NCBI GenBank assembly: GCA_902594245.1
Contig: CACJLM010000002.1
Coordinates: 1 to 53,205 of the forward strand
Length of the DNA: 53,205 bases
Direction of reading: 5' to 3'
DNA from: an uncultured Pelagibacteraceae bacterium
GTDB lineage: Bacteria > Pseudomonadota > Alphaproteobacteria > Pelagibacterales > Pelagibacteraceae
The position numbers and the translations under genes are program-made. The notes beneath the pieces were generated by a model. The model made no database searches and had not been told where the DNA came from. It worked only from the letters and a program-made list of their open reading frames with translations. Position 1 is the stretch's first letter. Each line of letters begins with the position of its first letter. Positions 1 through 9,745 of the stretch are shown piece after piece.

Positions 1-46
1 TTATTTTATGGTTTTAAATGTGTCATTTTAGTATTGTTGATTAAAG

Positions 47-616
47 ATGAAAAAAATATTTTTGATTTACGGTCATTATGATGACAAATCATTTAATGCT
101 GCAATTAGAGATACTTTTGTTGAAACTGCTAAGAATAAAGGGCATGTTGTTGATACAATAGATCTTTATAAAGAAAAATTTAATCCAGTTTTTGCTGGTG
201 AAGAACCAGATGATGTTGTTTTAGACCACAGAAAGAGAATAGATGCCTGTGATACAATTGTTTTAATAGCACCTATCTGGAATTTTAGAATGCCTGCTAT
301 TGTTGAGGGATGGATAGATAAAGTTTTAGCTCCACCATGGGCATTTAGATTTAAACAATTATGGGGCAACTACGGATATCCGATTGGAAATTTAAGAGAT
401 AAAAAAGCAATTATCTTTTGTACTTATGGCTCTCCTAGATTAGCAATTACTACATTCTTTTTAAATTTACCTATAAGAAGATTAAAAAGAGGAGTTTTTC
501 ATATGTGCGGCATTTATAATATCAATTATAGAAGATATTTTGCTGTACCATTTGTAAGTGAGGAAAAAAGAAAACAATTTCTTGATGACGTTAAAAAAAC
601 TGCTTTTAACGTTTAG
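47..616 (+). CDS. Flavodoxin-fold NAD(P)H:quinone oxidoreductase
   Basis: Predicted cytosolic FMN/FAD enzyme of 189 residues in the NQO1/MdaB/KefF-like family, which transfers two electrons from NAD(P)H to quinones. The N-terminal strand (residues 3-10, KIFLIYGH) and the motif at residues 75-93 with P-x-W-N-F-x-M-P-A and G-W-I-D-K-V are the family hallmark for flavin binding. Length matches the family (about 180-200). A weak AAAG precedes the ATG. Its 3' end overlaps the start of the next gene by 32 bases, suggesting coupled translation. The natural quinone or partner cannot be told from sequence. Confidence 0.85.
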   Translation: MKKIFLIYGHYDDKSFNAAIRDTFVETAKNKGHVVDTIDLYKEKFNPVFAGEEPDDVVLDHRKRIDACDTIVLIAPIWNFRMPAIVEGWIDKVLAPPWAFRFKQLWGNYGYPIGNLRDKKAIIFCTYGSPRLAITTFFLNLPIRRLKRGVFHMCGIYNINYRRYFAVPFVSEEKRKQFLDDVKKTAFNV

Positions 617-1061
617 TTTAGTTCTAATTTGTTCTTTAAGTCTTACTGAAGTAAAAGCTGACTTAATAAATCCAAGCAGTTTAATTAAACCCAAAGAAGT
701 TGTTCAGATACAGCTTACTGGATTAATGAATAATGATAATAAATTTAAAGATAGTGGAATAGAACAAACTTGGAATTTCGCACATCCCGATAATAAAAAA
801 AACACAGGTCCATTACCCAATTTTAAAATTATGATAAAAGGAAGATCTTATCAGATGCTTTTGAATCATCTGAGCCACACAATAACCGAGGTAGGAAGTA
901 GTGACAAATGGGCTCAATTTGAGGTTATTATTTTAGATAAGGAAAAAATTTACCATAAATTTAACTGGCAAGTCGAAAAATATACTATGGATGGGCCTTT
1001 AAAAGACTGTTGGTTAACTACAATGGTATCCAGTCCTATTCCTTTAGGAAGTTCAATTTGA
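585..1061 (+). CDS. Small exported protein, DUF4864-like
   Basis: About 158 residues. An in-frame GTG lies at 558, but the ATG at 585 gives a clean signal peptide (MTLKKLLLTF, then a hydrophobic stretch ending in VKA near residue 25), so I place the start there. The mature part has a W-x-F-A-x-P-x-N pattern followed by a short domain resembling DUF4864, a family of small periplasmic proteins of unknown function. The family call is from pattern memory and is uncertain. It starts inside the preceding oxidoreductase gene and ends 56 bases before the dehydrogenase gene, so it probably shares their transcript. Confidence 0.6.
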   Translation: MTLKKLLLTFSLVLICSLSLTEVKADLINPSSLIKPKEVVQIQLTGLMNNDNKFKDSGIEQTWNFAHPDNKKNTGPLPNFKIMIKGRSYQMLLNHLSHTITEVGSSDKWAQFEVIILDKEKIYHKFNWQVEKYTMDGPLKDCWLTTMVSSPIPLGSSI

Positions 1062-1117
1062 TTATCCACAATACAATTTTGTTTCGTAATGAATAAAAAT
1101 TTAGTAGGAATCATTTA

Positions 1118-3550
1118 ATGAAATCTAAAACAAAAGTAGTTGTTGTTGGTGGCGGTGTTGTAGGCGTGAGTGCGCTTTATCATTTAGCAAAAAAAGGCTG
1201 GTCGGATGTTGTTTTAGTTGAGAGAAAAGAATTAACTTCAGGTTCTACTTGGCATGCTGCAGGATTATTACCTTTATTTAATATGAGTTATTCAGTTGGA
1301 CAACTTCATAAATATGCAGTGAACCTTTACAAAAAATTAGAGGAAGAAACAGGAAAAAATGTTGGCTTTAGTGTTGTTTCAAATATTCGATTAGCAAGTA
1401 CAAAAGATAGAATGGATGAATATCATCAATACGCTGGGGTAGCCAAAACCATAGGAGTTGATGTAAAATTTTTAACACCACAGCAAGTTAAGGAAATTTG
1501 GCCTTTGTGTCATACAGATGATTTAATTGGAGCAATTCAACATCCTGAAGATGGATATATTCAACCGGCAGATTTAACACAAGCTCTGGCTACAGGTGCT
1601 AGAAATATGGGAGCTGAAATTTATAGAAATACAACTGTCTTAAGTATGAAGCAAAATAAAGATGGATGGATTGTTGAAACTGATAAAGGTTCTATAGAAT
1701 GTGAACATGTTATTTCTTGTTCAGGAAATTTTGCAAGACAAACAGGTGAAATGGTAGGTTTAGATATTCCAGTAATACCTGTTGAGCATCAATATATTGT
1801 AACTGAACCTCATCCTGAAATTCAGAAAAGAAAAAAAGATGGTTTACCAGAAATGGGAGTATTGAGAGATAGTGATAGCAGATGGTATATGAGAGAGGAA
1901 GCTGGTGGTTTAATTTTAGGTCCTTATGAAGATGGAGCACCTGCTTGTTATGTTGAAGGTCCATCGAAAGAGTCAGAGTATGAATTATTTCAAGAAGATT
2001 TAGATAGATTAGCGCCACACATTGAAGGAGCTATACATAGAGTACCAGCGTTTGGTGAAGTAGGTGTAAAAAAAGTTTACAATGGAGCAATTTGCTATAC
2101 TCCAGATGGTAATCCAATAGTTGGACCTGCATGGGGATTAAAAAATTTTTGGATTAATGAGGGACATAGTTTTGGAATTACTGCTGCCGGTGGAGCAGGA
2201 TGGCAATTAGCAGAATGGATTGTAGATGGAGAGCCAACAATCGATATGCTTGGTGTCGAACCTAGACGTTATGGAAATTATGCAACTAAATCATATTTAA
2301 AAGCTAAAAATGAAGAAGCTTACAGCCATGTTTTCATAGTTCATTACCCAGATGAGGAAAGGCCAGCAGCTAGACCACTTAGAACCTCACCATGTTATGA
2401 GAGAATGAAAAATCTTGGAGCAGTATTTGGACAAAAATTTGGGTGGGAGAGACCTAATTTTTTTGCAACTGATGGCATGGAACAAAAAGATGATTGGTCT
2501 TTTAGAAGATCAAAATGGTTTGATGCTATTAAAAAGGAATGTGAAAATGTTAAAAAAAATGTTGGTCTTTTAGATATGACAGCGTTCGCAAAATGCAGAA
2601 TTAAAGGTCCAAAAGCTGAAGAATTTTTAGATTACTTAGTGGCTAACAAACTTCCAAAAAAGATTGGAAGAATTAACTTATGTCACGCACTAAATACTAA
2701 AGGTGGAGTTCATTCAGAATTTACAATAATGAAAGAAGCTGAAAATAGTTATTATCTTGTCTCTGCAGGAGCAAACTTAAGACTAGATCACGATTGGATA
2801 CAAAAATGGATGCCTACTGATGGATCTGTAATATTTGAAGATCTTACAAATAGTAATGGAGTGCTTGTAGTAGCAGGTCCCAAAGCTAGAGAATTAATGC
2901 AAAAAGTTTCAACTGACGATTTTTCAAATGAAAATTTTAAATGGCTGACAGCCAAAAATGTAAATGTTGGATATGCGCCTGTGAATGCTATGCGAGTAAA
3001 CTTTGTAGGTGAGCTAGGCTGGGAATTACATCATCCAATTGAGTATCAAAATCATATTTTTGATAAATTGATGGAAGCGGGTAAGGATTTAGGAATAAAG
3101 CCTTTTGGTATTAGAGCTATGAATAGTTTGAGAATTGAAAAATCTTATAAACTAGTTGGTACAGAATTATCAATTGAATATTCACCTTATGAGTCTGGTT
3201 TAGATAGGTTTGTGCATCCTAATAAAGGAAACTTCATTGGTCTTGAAGCATTAAATAAATGGAGACAAAAAGGTTTTGATAACAAGCTAGTTACACTTGA
3301 GGTTCATAACACAACTGACTCGGATGTTTTAGGAAATAATCCTATTTACAAAGATGACAAAGTAGTTGGAAGAGCAACGGGTGGTGAATATGGATTTAGA
3401 TTAGATAAATCAATTGCTTTAGCAATGGTAAAACCTGATTTAGCAAATGTTGGTGAAAAACTTAAAGTTGATATTCTTGGAAAAATGTATGAGGCTACAA
3501 TATTAGAAGAAAGCCCATATGATGCAGAAAATAAATTATTGAGAGCTTAA
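1118..3550 (+). CDS. Dimethylglycine/sarcosine dehydrogenase-like flavoprotein with folate domain
   Basis: 810-residue two-domain enzyme. Residues about 5-370 form a DAO-type FAD domain: the dinucleotide motif GGGVVG is at 11-16 and TWHAAG at 44-49, where His46 aligns with the histidine that carries covalent FAD in dimethylglycine dehydrogenases. Residues about 430-800 form a GcvT-like aminomethyltransferase domain that would hand the oxidised methyl group to tetrahydrofolate. Oxidative demethylation of dimethylglycine or sarcosine is the likely role; substrate choice is not readable. It is followed without a gap by etfB, etfA and ETF:ubiquinone oxidoreductase, the expected electron acceptors. 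A paralogue of nearly equal size lies at 37485-39929. Confidence 0.85.
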   Translation: MKSKTKVVVVGGGVVGVSALYHLAKKGWSDVVLVERKELTSGSTWHAAGLLPLFNMSYSVGQLHKYAVNLYKKLEEETGKNVGFSVVSNIRLASTKDRMDEYHQYAGVAKTIGVDVKFLTPQQVKEIWPLCHTDDLIGAIQHPEDGYIQPADLTQALATGARNMGAEIYRNTTVLSMKQNKDGWIVETDKGSIECEHVISCSGNFARQTGEMVGLDIPVIPVEHQYIVTEPHPEIQKRKKDGLPEMGVLRDSDSRWYMREEAGGLILGPYEDGAPACYVEGPSKESEYELFQEDLDRLAPHIEGAIHRVPAFGEVGVKKVYNGAICYTPDGNPIVGPAWGLKNFWINEGHSFGITAAGGAGWQLAEWIVDGEPTIDMLGVEPRRYGNYATKSYLKAKNEEAYSHVFIVHYPDEERPAARPLRTSPCYERMKNLGAVFGQKFGWERPNFFATDGMEQKDDWSFRRSKWFDAIKKECENVKKNVGLLDMTAFAKCRIKGPKAEEFLDYLVANKLPKKIGRINLCHALNTKGGVHSEFTIMKEAENSYYLVSAGANLRLDHDWIQKWMPTDGSVIFEDLTNSNGVLVVAGPKARELMQKVSTDDFSNENFKWLTAKNVNVGYAPVNAMRVNFVGELGWELHHPIEYQNHIFDKLMEAGKDLGIKPFGIRAMNSLRIEKSYKLVGTELSIEYSPYESGLDRFVHPNKGNFIGLEALNKWRQKGFDNKLVTLEVHNTTDSDVLGNNPIYKDDKVVGRATGGEYGFRLDKSIALAMVKPDLANVGEKLKVDILGKMYEATILEESPYDAENKLLRA

Positions 3551-4299
3551 TGAAAATCTTAGTCGCAGTAAAAAGAGTAATTGATTACAATGTACAGATA
3601 AGAGTTAAAGAAGATGGAACTGGTGTTGTCACTGATAATGTAAAGATGTCAACAAATCCACCAGATGATAATGCAATAGAAGAAGCAGTTAAAATAAAAG
3701 AGGCTGGAAAAGCAACCGAAGTAGTAGCAGTTTCTGTTGGTGAGGAAAAAGCACAAGAGACTGTTCGAAAAGCTTTGGCTGTGGGTGCTGATAGAGGAAT
3801 TCTTGTAAAGGTTGATGGAGTTATAGAACCATTAGCAGTATCAAAAATTTTACAGAAAGTTGTTGAAAAAGAAAAACCTGATTTAGTTTTTATGGGCAAA
3901 CAAGCTATTGATGATGACTGCAACCAGACTGGACAGATGCTAGCAGCATTATTGAATTGGCCACAAGCAACTTTTGCTTCTAAAATTGAAGTTAAAGACA
4001 AATCATTAGAAGTTACAAGAGAAATAGATGAAGGTTTAGAAACTATTGAAGTAAATGTTCCTGCAATAGTTACATGTGATTTAAGGTTAAATGAGCCTAG
4101 ATACGCTTCTTTGCCAAATATAATGAAAGCCAAAAAAAAGCCAATTGAGCAAATTACAGCATCAGATCTTGGTGTAGACACAAAACCAAGAATAGAACAG
4201 ATTAAAGTTGAAGAACCACCAAAAAGAAAAGCAGGGATAAAAGTCGCAAGTGTAGAAGAATTGGTTCAAAAATTAAAAAATGAGGCTAAAGTAATATAA
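3550..4299 (+). CDS. etfB: Electron transfer flavoprotein beta subunit
   Basis: 249 residues, the usual length for EtfB. It opens with [13 protein letters not shown] and carries the EtfB signature [13 protein letters not shown] (about residues 118-130) and the adenosine-binding core. EtfB forms a heterodimer with EtfA, binds AMP and shuttles single electrons from flavin dehydrogenases. The ATG overlaps the last base of the dehydrogenase stop codon (TAATG), and its own stop overlaps the etfA start in the same way, so the genes are translationally coupled. Dedicated pairing with the upstream dehydrogenase is inference. Confidence 0.97.
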   Translation: MKILVAVKRVIDYNVQIRVKEDGTGVVTDNVKMSTNPPDDNAIEEAVKIKEAGKATEVVAVSVGEEKAQETVRKALAVGADRGILVKVDGVIEPLAVSKILQKVVEKEKPDLVFMGKQAIDDDCNQTGQMLAALLNWPQATFASKIEVKDKSLEVTREIDEGLETIEVNVPAIVTCDLRLNEPRYASLPNIMKAKKKPIEQITASDLGVDTKPRIEQIKVEEPPKRKAGIKVASVEELVQKLKNEAKVI

Positions 4300-5252
4300 T
4301 GTCAGTTTTATTAATAGCGGAACATAATAATAAAGAATTTAAACCTTTTACACTGAATGCAATTTCAGCTGCATCACAAATAAATGAAGATGTTCATGTC
4401 TTAGTTTTAGGTTCAAATTCAGACAGTGTTGCTAAATCTATTTCTGAAGTTCCTAATGTGAAAAAAGTTATACATGTAAATAATAACTTATATGAAAATT
4501 ATCTTGCTGAAAATTATAGTTCAGCAGTAATAAAGTTTGCTGAAAGTTATTCTCACATCGTTTGTTCAGCTAATACATTTGGTAAAAATCTAATGCCGAG
4601 AGTTGCAGCTTTACTAGATGTTTCACAAGTAAGCGATATTACAAAAGTAATTGCTGAAGATACTTTTTTAAGACCAATCTATGCTGGTAATGCATTTGCA
4701 ACAGTAAAAAGCACAGATAAAATCAAATGTGTAACAATCAGACCTACATCTTTTGATCCTGCACCGACATCTGGAGGATCTGCTGAAGTTATAAATGGTG
4801 ATCCTGGAGATGCTTCCGAATTGTCAAAATTTATAAAAAAAGAAGAAATTAAATCTGATAGACCAGAATTAGGCACAGCAAGAGTAGTAGTTTCAGGTGG
4901 AAGGGGAATGCAAAGTGGAGAAAACTTTAAATTAATCACAGCAGTAGCTGATAAACTTAATGCTGCAATTGGAGCATCCAGAGCTGCGGTGGATGCAGGC
5001 TATATTACAAATGATCATCAAGTTGGACAAACAGGCAAAGTAGTTGTGCCCGATTTATACATTGCAGTAGGAATCTCAGGAGCCATTCAACATCTGGCTG
5101 GAATGAAGGAGAGTAAAGTAATTGTTGCAATAAATAAAGACGGAGAAGCTCCAATATTTAGTGTTGCAGATTACGGCCTTGAAGCAGATCTTTTTGAAGC
5201 ACTTCCAAAATTTCTTGAAGAATTGAACAAATTAAACACTATACAAAAATAA
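4299..5252 (+). CDS. etfA: Electron transfer flavoprotein alpha subunit
   Basis: 317 residues. The C-terminal half has the highly conserved FAD-binding region of EtfA: SGGRGMQSGENF, GASRAAVDAGY, HQVGQTGK, YIAVGISGAIQHLAGM and VADYG in the correct order. It carries the FAD of the ETF heterodimer, receiving electrons from dehydrogenases and passing them to ETF:ubiquinone oxidoreductase. Start overlaps the etfB stop by one base. The next gene begins 23 bases downstream on the same strand, completing the electron path. Confidence 0.97.
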   Translation: MSVLLIAEHNNKEFKPFTLNAISAASQINEDVHVLVLGSNSDSVAKSISEVPNVKKVIHVNNNLYENYLAENYSSAVIKFAESYSHIVCSANTFGKNLMPRVAALLDVSQVSDITKVIAEDTFLRPIYAGNAFATVKSTDKIKCVTIRPTSFDPAPTSGGSAEVINGDPGDASELSKFIKKEEIKSDRPELGTARVVVSGGRGMQSGENFKLITAVADKLNAAIGASRAAVDAGYITNDHQVGQTGKVVVPDLYIAVGISGAIQHLAGMKESKVIVAINKDGEAPIFSVADYGLEADLFEALPKFLEELNKLNTIQK

Positions 5253-5275
5253 TAGAATCTGTAAAAAATTAGTAT

Positions 5276-6895
5276 ATGTCCAGAGAGACAATGGAATATG
5301 ATGTTGTTATTGTTGGTGGTGGTCCATCAGGTTTATCCACTGCCATTAAATTAAAACAACTAGACCAAAACTTAAATGTTTGTGTTTTAGAAAAAGCTTC
5401 AGAAATTGGTGCTCACATATTGAGTGGAAATGTTTTCGAAACTAGAGCATTAGATGAATTATTACCAAATTGGAAGGAGTTGAATTCACCAATTAAAACA
5501 AAAGTCACTAAAGAAAAATTTTTATTTTTAGGAAGAACTAAATCATTAAGCTGGCCAACATGGTTACTTCCATCAGTCCAGCAAAATCACAAAAATTATA
5601 TTATTAGCTTAGCAAACTTATGTAGATGGCTTGCAGAACAAGCTGAAGCATTAGGTGTAGAAATTTTTCCAGGTTTTCCAGCAAGTGAGGTTTTATATAA
5701 TGAAGATGGTTCTGTAAAAGGTGTAGCTACTCAAGACATGGGAGTTGACAAAGAAGGGAATAAAAAAGATAGCTTTGAACCAGGTATGGAACTTTTAGGA
5801 AAGGTAACAGTCTTTGCAGAAGGATGTAGAGGTCATCTTGGAAAGCAATTGATTAAAAAATTTGAGCTAGACAAAAATAAAGATCCTCAACAGTATGGAA
5901 TTGGTTTTAAAGAAATTTGGGAAATAGATGAGACAAAACATGAAGAAGGTTTAGTTATGCATACTGCTGGATGGCCTTTGGATAATAATACATATGGTGG
6001 AAGTTTTATGTATCATGCAGAAAATAAACAAATTTATTTAGGTTATGTTATTGGTTTAGATTATAAAAATCCACATCTATCACCTTTTGATGAGTTCCAG
6101 AGATTTAAAACACATCCATCTATTAAAAAGATTATTGAGGGTGGAAAAAGAATTTCTTATGGTGCTCGAGCTTTAATTGAAGGTGGTTTTCAAAGTTTAC
6201 CAAAAATGTTCATGCCTGGAGCTTTATTAATCGGCTGTGATGCGGGAACTTTAAATATGCCAAAAATAAAAGGGTCTCATACAGCAATGAAAAGTGGAAT
6301 AATTGCAGCAGAAACAATTTGTGATCACTTTAAGTCTCAAAAAGATTTATCAATCTATGAAGAAAAATTTAGAAATAGCTGGTTGCATAAAGAGTTGTTT
6401 CAAGCAAGAAATGTGAAACCAAGTTTTAGTTGGGGTTTAATCTTAGGGATAATATTTACTGGTATTGACCAAATTTTATTTAGAGGAAGATTGCCATTTA
6501 CTCTCAAACACAAACATTCTGATCACGAAACATTAAAACCTGCCAAAGAGATGCCAAAAATTGATTATCCTAAACCTGATAATATAATTAGTTTTGATAA
6601 AACAAGTTCAGTTTATTTAACAGGAACAAACCATGAGGACAACCAACCCGTACATTTAAAACTCAAGGATCCTAATTTACCTATAAATTACACTTTAGGT
6701 GAATTTGATGAACCAGCTCAAAGATATTGTCCAGCAGGGGTTTATGAAATTCAAAATGAAAATAATATAAATAAATTTGTAATTAATTCTCAAAATTGTA
6801 TTCATTGTAAAACTTGTGATATTAAAGAGCCTTCTCAAAATATTACTTGGGTAACACCTGAAGGTGGGGGTGGTCCTAAGTATGGAAATATGTAA
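5276..6895 (+). CDS. Electron transfer flavoprotein:ubiquinone oxidoreductase
   Basis: 539 residues, normal for bacterial ETF-QO. FAD motif GGGPSG is at residues 14-19. Near the C terminus four cysteines (485, 508, 511 and 514, in CPAGVY and CIHCKTC) match the 4Fe-4S ligands. The enzyme sits on the inner face of the membrane and passes ETF electrons to ubiquinone. The start at 5276 (MSRETMEYD) is preferred; an ATG at 5291 would also work. Its stop codon abuts the stop of the convergent DUF2237 gene with no spacer. Confidence 0.96.
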   Translation: MSRETMEYDVVIVGGGPSGLSTAIKLKQLDQNLNVCVLEKASEIGAHILSGNVFETRALDELLPNWKELNSPIKTKVTKEKFLFLGRTKSLSWPTWLLPSVQQNHKNYIISLANLCRWLAEQAEALGVEIFPGFPASEVLYNEDGSVKGVATQDMGVDKEGNKKDSFEPGMELLGKVTVFAEGCRGHLGKQLIKKFELDKNKDPQQYGIGFKEIWEIDETKHEEGLVMHTAGWPLDNNTYGGSFMYHAENKQIYLGYVIGLDYKNPHLSPFDEFQRFKTHPSIKKIIEGGKRISYGARALIEGGFQSLPKMFMPGALLIGCDAGTLNMPKIKGSHTAMKSGIIAAETICDHFKSQKDLSIYEEKFRNSWLHKELFQARNVKPSFSWGLILGIIFTGIDQILFRGRLPFTLKHKHSDHETLKPAKEMPKIDYPKPDNIISFDKTSSVYLTGTNHEDNQPVHLKLKDPNLPINYTLGEFDEPAQRYCPAGVYEIQNENNINKFVINSQNCIHCKTCDIKEPSQNITWVTPEGGGGPKYGNM

Positions 6896-7261
6896 CTAAG
6901 ATAGATCTATTGCGAATTTTTTCAAAGTTTCTATAGGTAATATTTTTAAAGTATTTTCGTGAGTACTTTTAAGATAAATAGGGCATCCTTTACCTGCTTC
7001 AACAGCTTTAGCATACCAACTTGCACAAACGCACCATCCATCACCATCTTTGAGACCTGGAAAACCAAATTCTGGATGAGGCGTTATTAAGTCATTGCCA
7101 GCCTCTTTGCACCACTCTAAAAACTCAGCTGTGACTTTGGCGCATACAGTGTGTAACCCGTGATCATTTTCGTCGGTGTTACAGCACCCATCTCTATACC
7201 ATCCTGTTAAAGGATCTTTTGAACATTCTTCTAAGTTTTCACCAAGTACATTTTTTTGCAT
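6896..7261 (-). CDS. DUF2237 family protein
   Basis: 121-residue protein rich in cysteine and tryptophan, with the DUF2237 pattern: NVLGENLEECS at the N terminus, DPLTGWYRDGCC, DHGLHTVCAKVT, FLEWCKEAGND and DGWCVCASWYAKA. The family is widespread in bacteria and has no established biochemical role. It ends the leftward run hisI - oxygenase - oxygenase - DUF2237 and sits 3 bases after the upstream oxygenase gene, so the four are probably cotranscribed. Confidence 0.9.
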   Translation of the reverse strand: MQKNVLGENLEECSKDPLTGWYRDGCCNTDENDHGLHTVCAKVTAEFLEWCKEAGNDLITPHPEFGFPGLKDGDGWCVCASWYAKAVEAGKGCPIYLKSTHENTLKILPIETLKKFAIDLS

Positions 7262-7264
7262 ATA

Positions 7265-7897
7265 TTAGCCGAATATGTTGAAAATTTTATTGTCAATTAA
7301 TCCATTAAATGAAATAGAACGTCTTTCTTCATTGGTACCTTTGAATGGATAAACAGTATGCATTAGGTAATGTGGAAAAAAATAAAAATCTCCTACTTTG
7401 GGCTCAATAGGATATCTTGATTGAGACAAAAAAGTTCTATTTCCATGAATTAATTCTAGATTTCCTCCCCTGTAATCAACCTTGTTTTCTTGAAAGTGTT
7501 TACCAAAAGTTTTAGGAACTTTTAAAAAACCAGCCCCTGAAATATGACCTGAATGCCAATGAATTGGATTATATTCATTTTCAAACTGTCTAACAATCCA
7601 AGTTTCAATTAATCGAAATTCTGAAATTTTTTGTCCTGTATCTTTATAGATCCATTGTGCAACAGAATCTCCTAAAAATTTTATCCATCCACTTTTTTCT
7701 ATTGTATCCTTATCTAATTTAAATTCTTGTTTTACGTCACCTACAAGACCTTTTCCAACATCCAGTTTTTTTGATTGTTCTTCGTTATTAATTGTATCAT
7801 CAATAAATTTATTTAAACTTTTTATAAGCTCTTCTGGTATTTTTACTTTAAAAATAGAAGGTCCAAAGGGTTTGATTAGGCCATAATCATTTTTCAT
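7265..7897 (-). CDS. Putative 2OG-Fe(II) oxygenase (copy A)
   Basis: 210 residues with the layout of the 2OG-FeII_Oxy_5 group: NPIHWHSGHISGAGFL supplies a candidate metal histidine, VGDFYFFPHYLMHTVYPF supplies the distal histidine, and RRSISFN resembles the 2-oxoglutarate-binding arginine region. No signal peptide or membrane segment. It is a clear paralogue of the next gene at 7929-8582, with matching motifs throughout, implying tandem duplication. Substrate unknown; the relatives are mostly uncharacterised and common in marine bacteria and phages. Confidence 0.75.
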   Translation of the reverse strand: MKNDYGLIKPFGPSIFKVKIPEELIKSLNKFIDDTINNEEQSKKLDVGKGLVGDVKQEFKLDKDTIEKSGWIKFLGDSVAQWIYKDTGQKISEFRLIETWIVRQFENEYNPIHWHSGHISGAGFLKVPKTFGKHFQENKVDYRGGNLELIHGNRTFLSQSRYPIEPKVGDFYFFPHYLMHTVYPFKGTNEERRSISFNGLIDNKIFNIFG

Positions 7898-7928
7898 TTT
7901 TAATTAATATAAAGTTTATTTAAAATTT

Positions 7929-8582
7929 TTAACTACCGTAAGCACCGTAAGCGTCATAAATTTTATCATCAATATTCGCATTGAATGAGATCGATCTTCT
8001 CTCTTCATCACTGTCTTTGAATGGATAAACAGTGTGCATCATATAATTAGGAAAAAAATAAAAACTACCGACTTCTGGAAGAATACTGAAAGTAGATCTT
8101 TGCATAAACATTTTATTACCATGTATTAATTCAATTCTACCCATTTTGTTAATACCTTCTTTTTTATCTGCTTGTTCAGGTTTACCAAATGTTTTTGGTA
8201 ATTTTAAATAACCAACACCTGAAACATGTCCACTATGCCAATGGACTGGATTAAAATCATTTTCAAATTGTCTCACAACCCAAGATTCGTGAACTAAAAA
8301 CTTTGTAATTTGTTTTTTTTCAGTATTTTTAATCCAAGCACTTACAGCTTTAGATAAAAAAGTCATGAAACCAGACGAGTCAATAAATTCATTTTCTAAT
8401 TTAAATTCTTGTTTAACATGCCCTACTAACTTGTGTCCCCAATCTTGCTTTTTTGTTTTTTCTTTATCAGCAATAATATCATCAATATATTTGTTTAATT
8501 TATCAACTAATTCTTTTGGCATTTCAGCCTTAGCAATAGATGGACCAAAAGGTCTAGTAATTTGTATAGTGCCCTCTGCCAT
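7929..8582 (-). CDS. Putative 2OG-Fe(II) oxygenase (copy B)
   Basis: 217 residues, paralogous to the 7265-7897 product. Shared blocks include RPFGPSIAKAEMP at the start, NPVHWHSGHVSGVGYLKLPKTFGK (candidate iron histidine), IELIHGN, FYFFPNYMMHTVYPF (second iron histidine) and ERRSISFN (2-oxoglutarate contact). It begins 3 bases after the hisI stop. Coexpression with histidine biosynthesis is suggested by spacing only; a functional link is not evident. Confidence 0.75.
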   Translation of the reverse strand: MAEGTIQITRPFGPSIAKAEMPKELVDKLNKYIDDIIADKEKTKKQDWGHKLVGHVKQEFKLENEFIDSSGFMTFLSKAVSAWIKNTEKKQITKFLVHESWVVRQFENDFNPVHWHSGHVSGVGYLKLPKTFGKPEQADKKEGINKMGRIELIHGNKMFMQRSTFSILPEVGSFYFFPNYMMHTVYPFKDSDEERRSISFNANIDDKIYDAYGAYGS

Positions 8583-8585
8583 AAA

Positions 8586-9053
8586 TTATATCTTAGTTGG
8601 GTTAGCTTGACCTTTATAAACTTTTTTAGGATCAAATTTTTTTTCTTTTTCTAAAAATTTCATTTCAACTTCTCTCCCATTTTTTATCATTCCAAGAGGA
8701 ATTGATCTATAGAAACAAGATCTATAACCTACATGACAACTAGCTCCGTTTCCTATATCTACAGTAAGCCATATTGAATCTTGATCATCATCAATTCTAA
8801 TTTCTTTTACTATTTGTGTAAAGCCACTTGTTTTACCTTTATGCCAAATTTGATTTCTTGATCTGCTAAAATAATGTGCTTCTTTTGTTTCCATTGTTTT
8901 TTTTAAAGCTTCAACATTCATGTAGCCGTGCATTAAAATATCTTTTGTTTTATCACACATAGTGATAACTGGAATCAATCCATCATTATCAAATTTTGGA
9001 GATAGAAGGTTTCCTTCTTCAATTTCAGCAACATTTTCTCTTTTTTTGAACAT
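8586..9053 (-). CDS. hisI: Phosphoribosyl-AMP cyclohydrolase
   Basis: 155 residues, the short monofunctional form without a HisE domain. The family blocks are all present: LMHGYMNVEALKKT, AHYFSRSRNQIWHKGKTSG, and the metal and catalytic segment with ASCHVGYRSCFYR. It opens the adenine ring of phosphoribosyl-AMP in histidine biosynthesis, in the cytosol. It is divergently arranged with folE across a 76-base AT-rich spacer (9054-9129), where both promoters must lie. It heads the leftward run with two oxygenases and DUF2237. Confidence 0.95.
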   Translation of the reverse strand: MFKKRENVAEIEEGNLLSPKFDNDGLIPVITMCDKTKDILMHGYMNVEALKKTMETKEAHYFSRSRNQIWHKGKTSGFTQIVKEIRIDDDQDSIWLTVDIGNGASCHVGYRSCFYRSIPLGMIKNGREVEMKFLEKEKKFDPKKVYKGQANPTKI

Positions 9054-9129
9054 ATTCGGTAATTATGTAGCACATATATACATATAATAAATATTTTAAA
9101 AATAAGTATTTATAGGTATAAAACCTCCA

Positions 9130-9744
9130 ATGAAACTCGTTAAAAATACAGATAATAATAAAGATACAAAAAAAGTCTCAGATCTGGAGGCCGAGGAAGC
9201 TTTCAAGACAATTTTATCTTGGATGGGTGAGGATCCATCAAGAGAGGGCTTATTAGAAACACCAAAAAGAGTTGTTAAGGCATTTAAAGAGTATTTTAAG
9301 GGTTACAAAGAAGATCCAAATCAGATTTTAGATAAAACTTTTGGTGATGTAGAGGGTTACGATGACATGGTTGTTCAAAAAAACATTTCAGTACAAAGTC
9401 ATTGTGAACATCATATGGCTCCAATAATTGGTAAAGCTCATGTAGCATACATACCCAAAGATAGAGTAGTTGGCTTAAGTAAACTTGCAAGAGTGGTAGA
9501 GGTTTTTTCAAAAAGATTACAAACTCAAGAAAGATTAACTATGCAGATTGCGAATACCTTAATGCAATCTTTAGATGCAAAAGGTGTTGCCGTTACGATA
9601 GATTCAACTCATCAATGTATGACTATGAGAGGAATTAAAAAAGAACAAGCTTCTACAGTTACAAATTATTATTTAGGTCAATTTAAAGAAGATCTTAGTT
9701 ATCAAAACAGATATTTAAGGTTTATTAGTGTACCAAAAGAATAA
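9130..9744 (+). CDS. folE: GTP cyclohydrolase I
   Basis: 204 residues. The Zn-binding and active-site blocks are clear: SVQSHCEHHMAPIIGKAHVAY, GLSKLARVVEVFSKRLQTQE and HQCMTMRGI with the second zinc cysteine. It converts GTP to dihydroneopterin triphosphate, the first step to tetrahydrofolate, which the two GcvT-domain dehydrogenases in this window also need. There is no clear Shine-Dalgarno; a small inverted repeat (AGGT/ACCT) lies just before the ATG at about 9114-9126. acuI follows directly. Confidence 0.97.
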   Translation: MKLVKNTDNNKDTKKVSDLEAEEAFKTILSWMGEDPSREGLLETPKRVVKAFKEYFKGYKEDPNQILDKTFGDVEGYDDMVVQKNISVQSHCEHHMAPIIGKAHVAYIPKDRVVGLSKLARVVEVFSKRLQTQERLTMQIANTLMQSLDAKGVAVTIDSTHQCMTMRGIKKEQASTVTNYYLGQFKEDLSYQNRYLRFISVPKE

Positions 9745-9745
9745 A

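Noticed and set aside
1710..2018. 102-codon minus-strand frame inside the first dimethylglycine dehydrogenase gene
   Set aside because: Antisense shadow of a strongly supported gene; Leu/His/Gln-rich product with no domain.
3585..4181. 198-codon minus-strand frame opposite etfB
   Set aside because: Long only because of etfB codon bias; no start context or recognisable protein features, and etfB is unambiguous.
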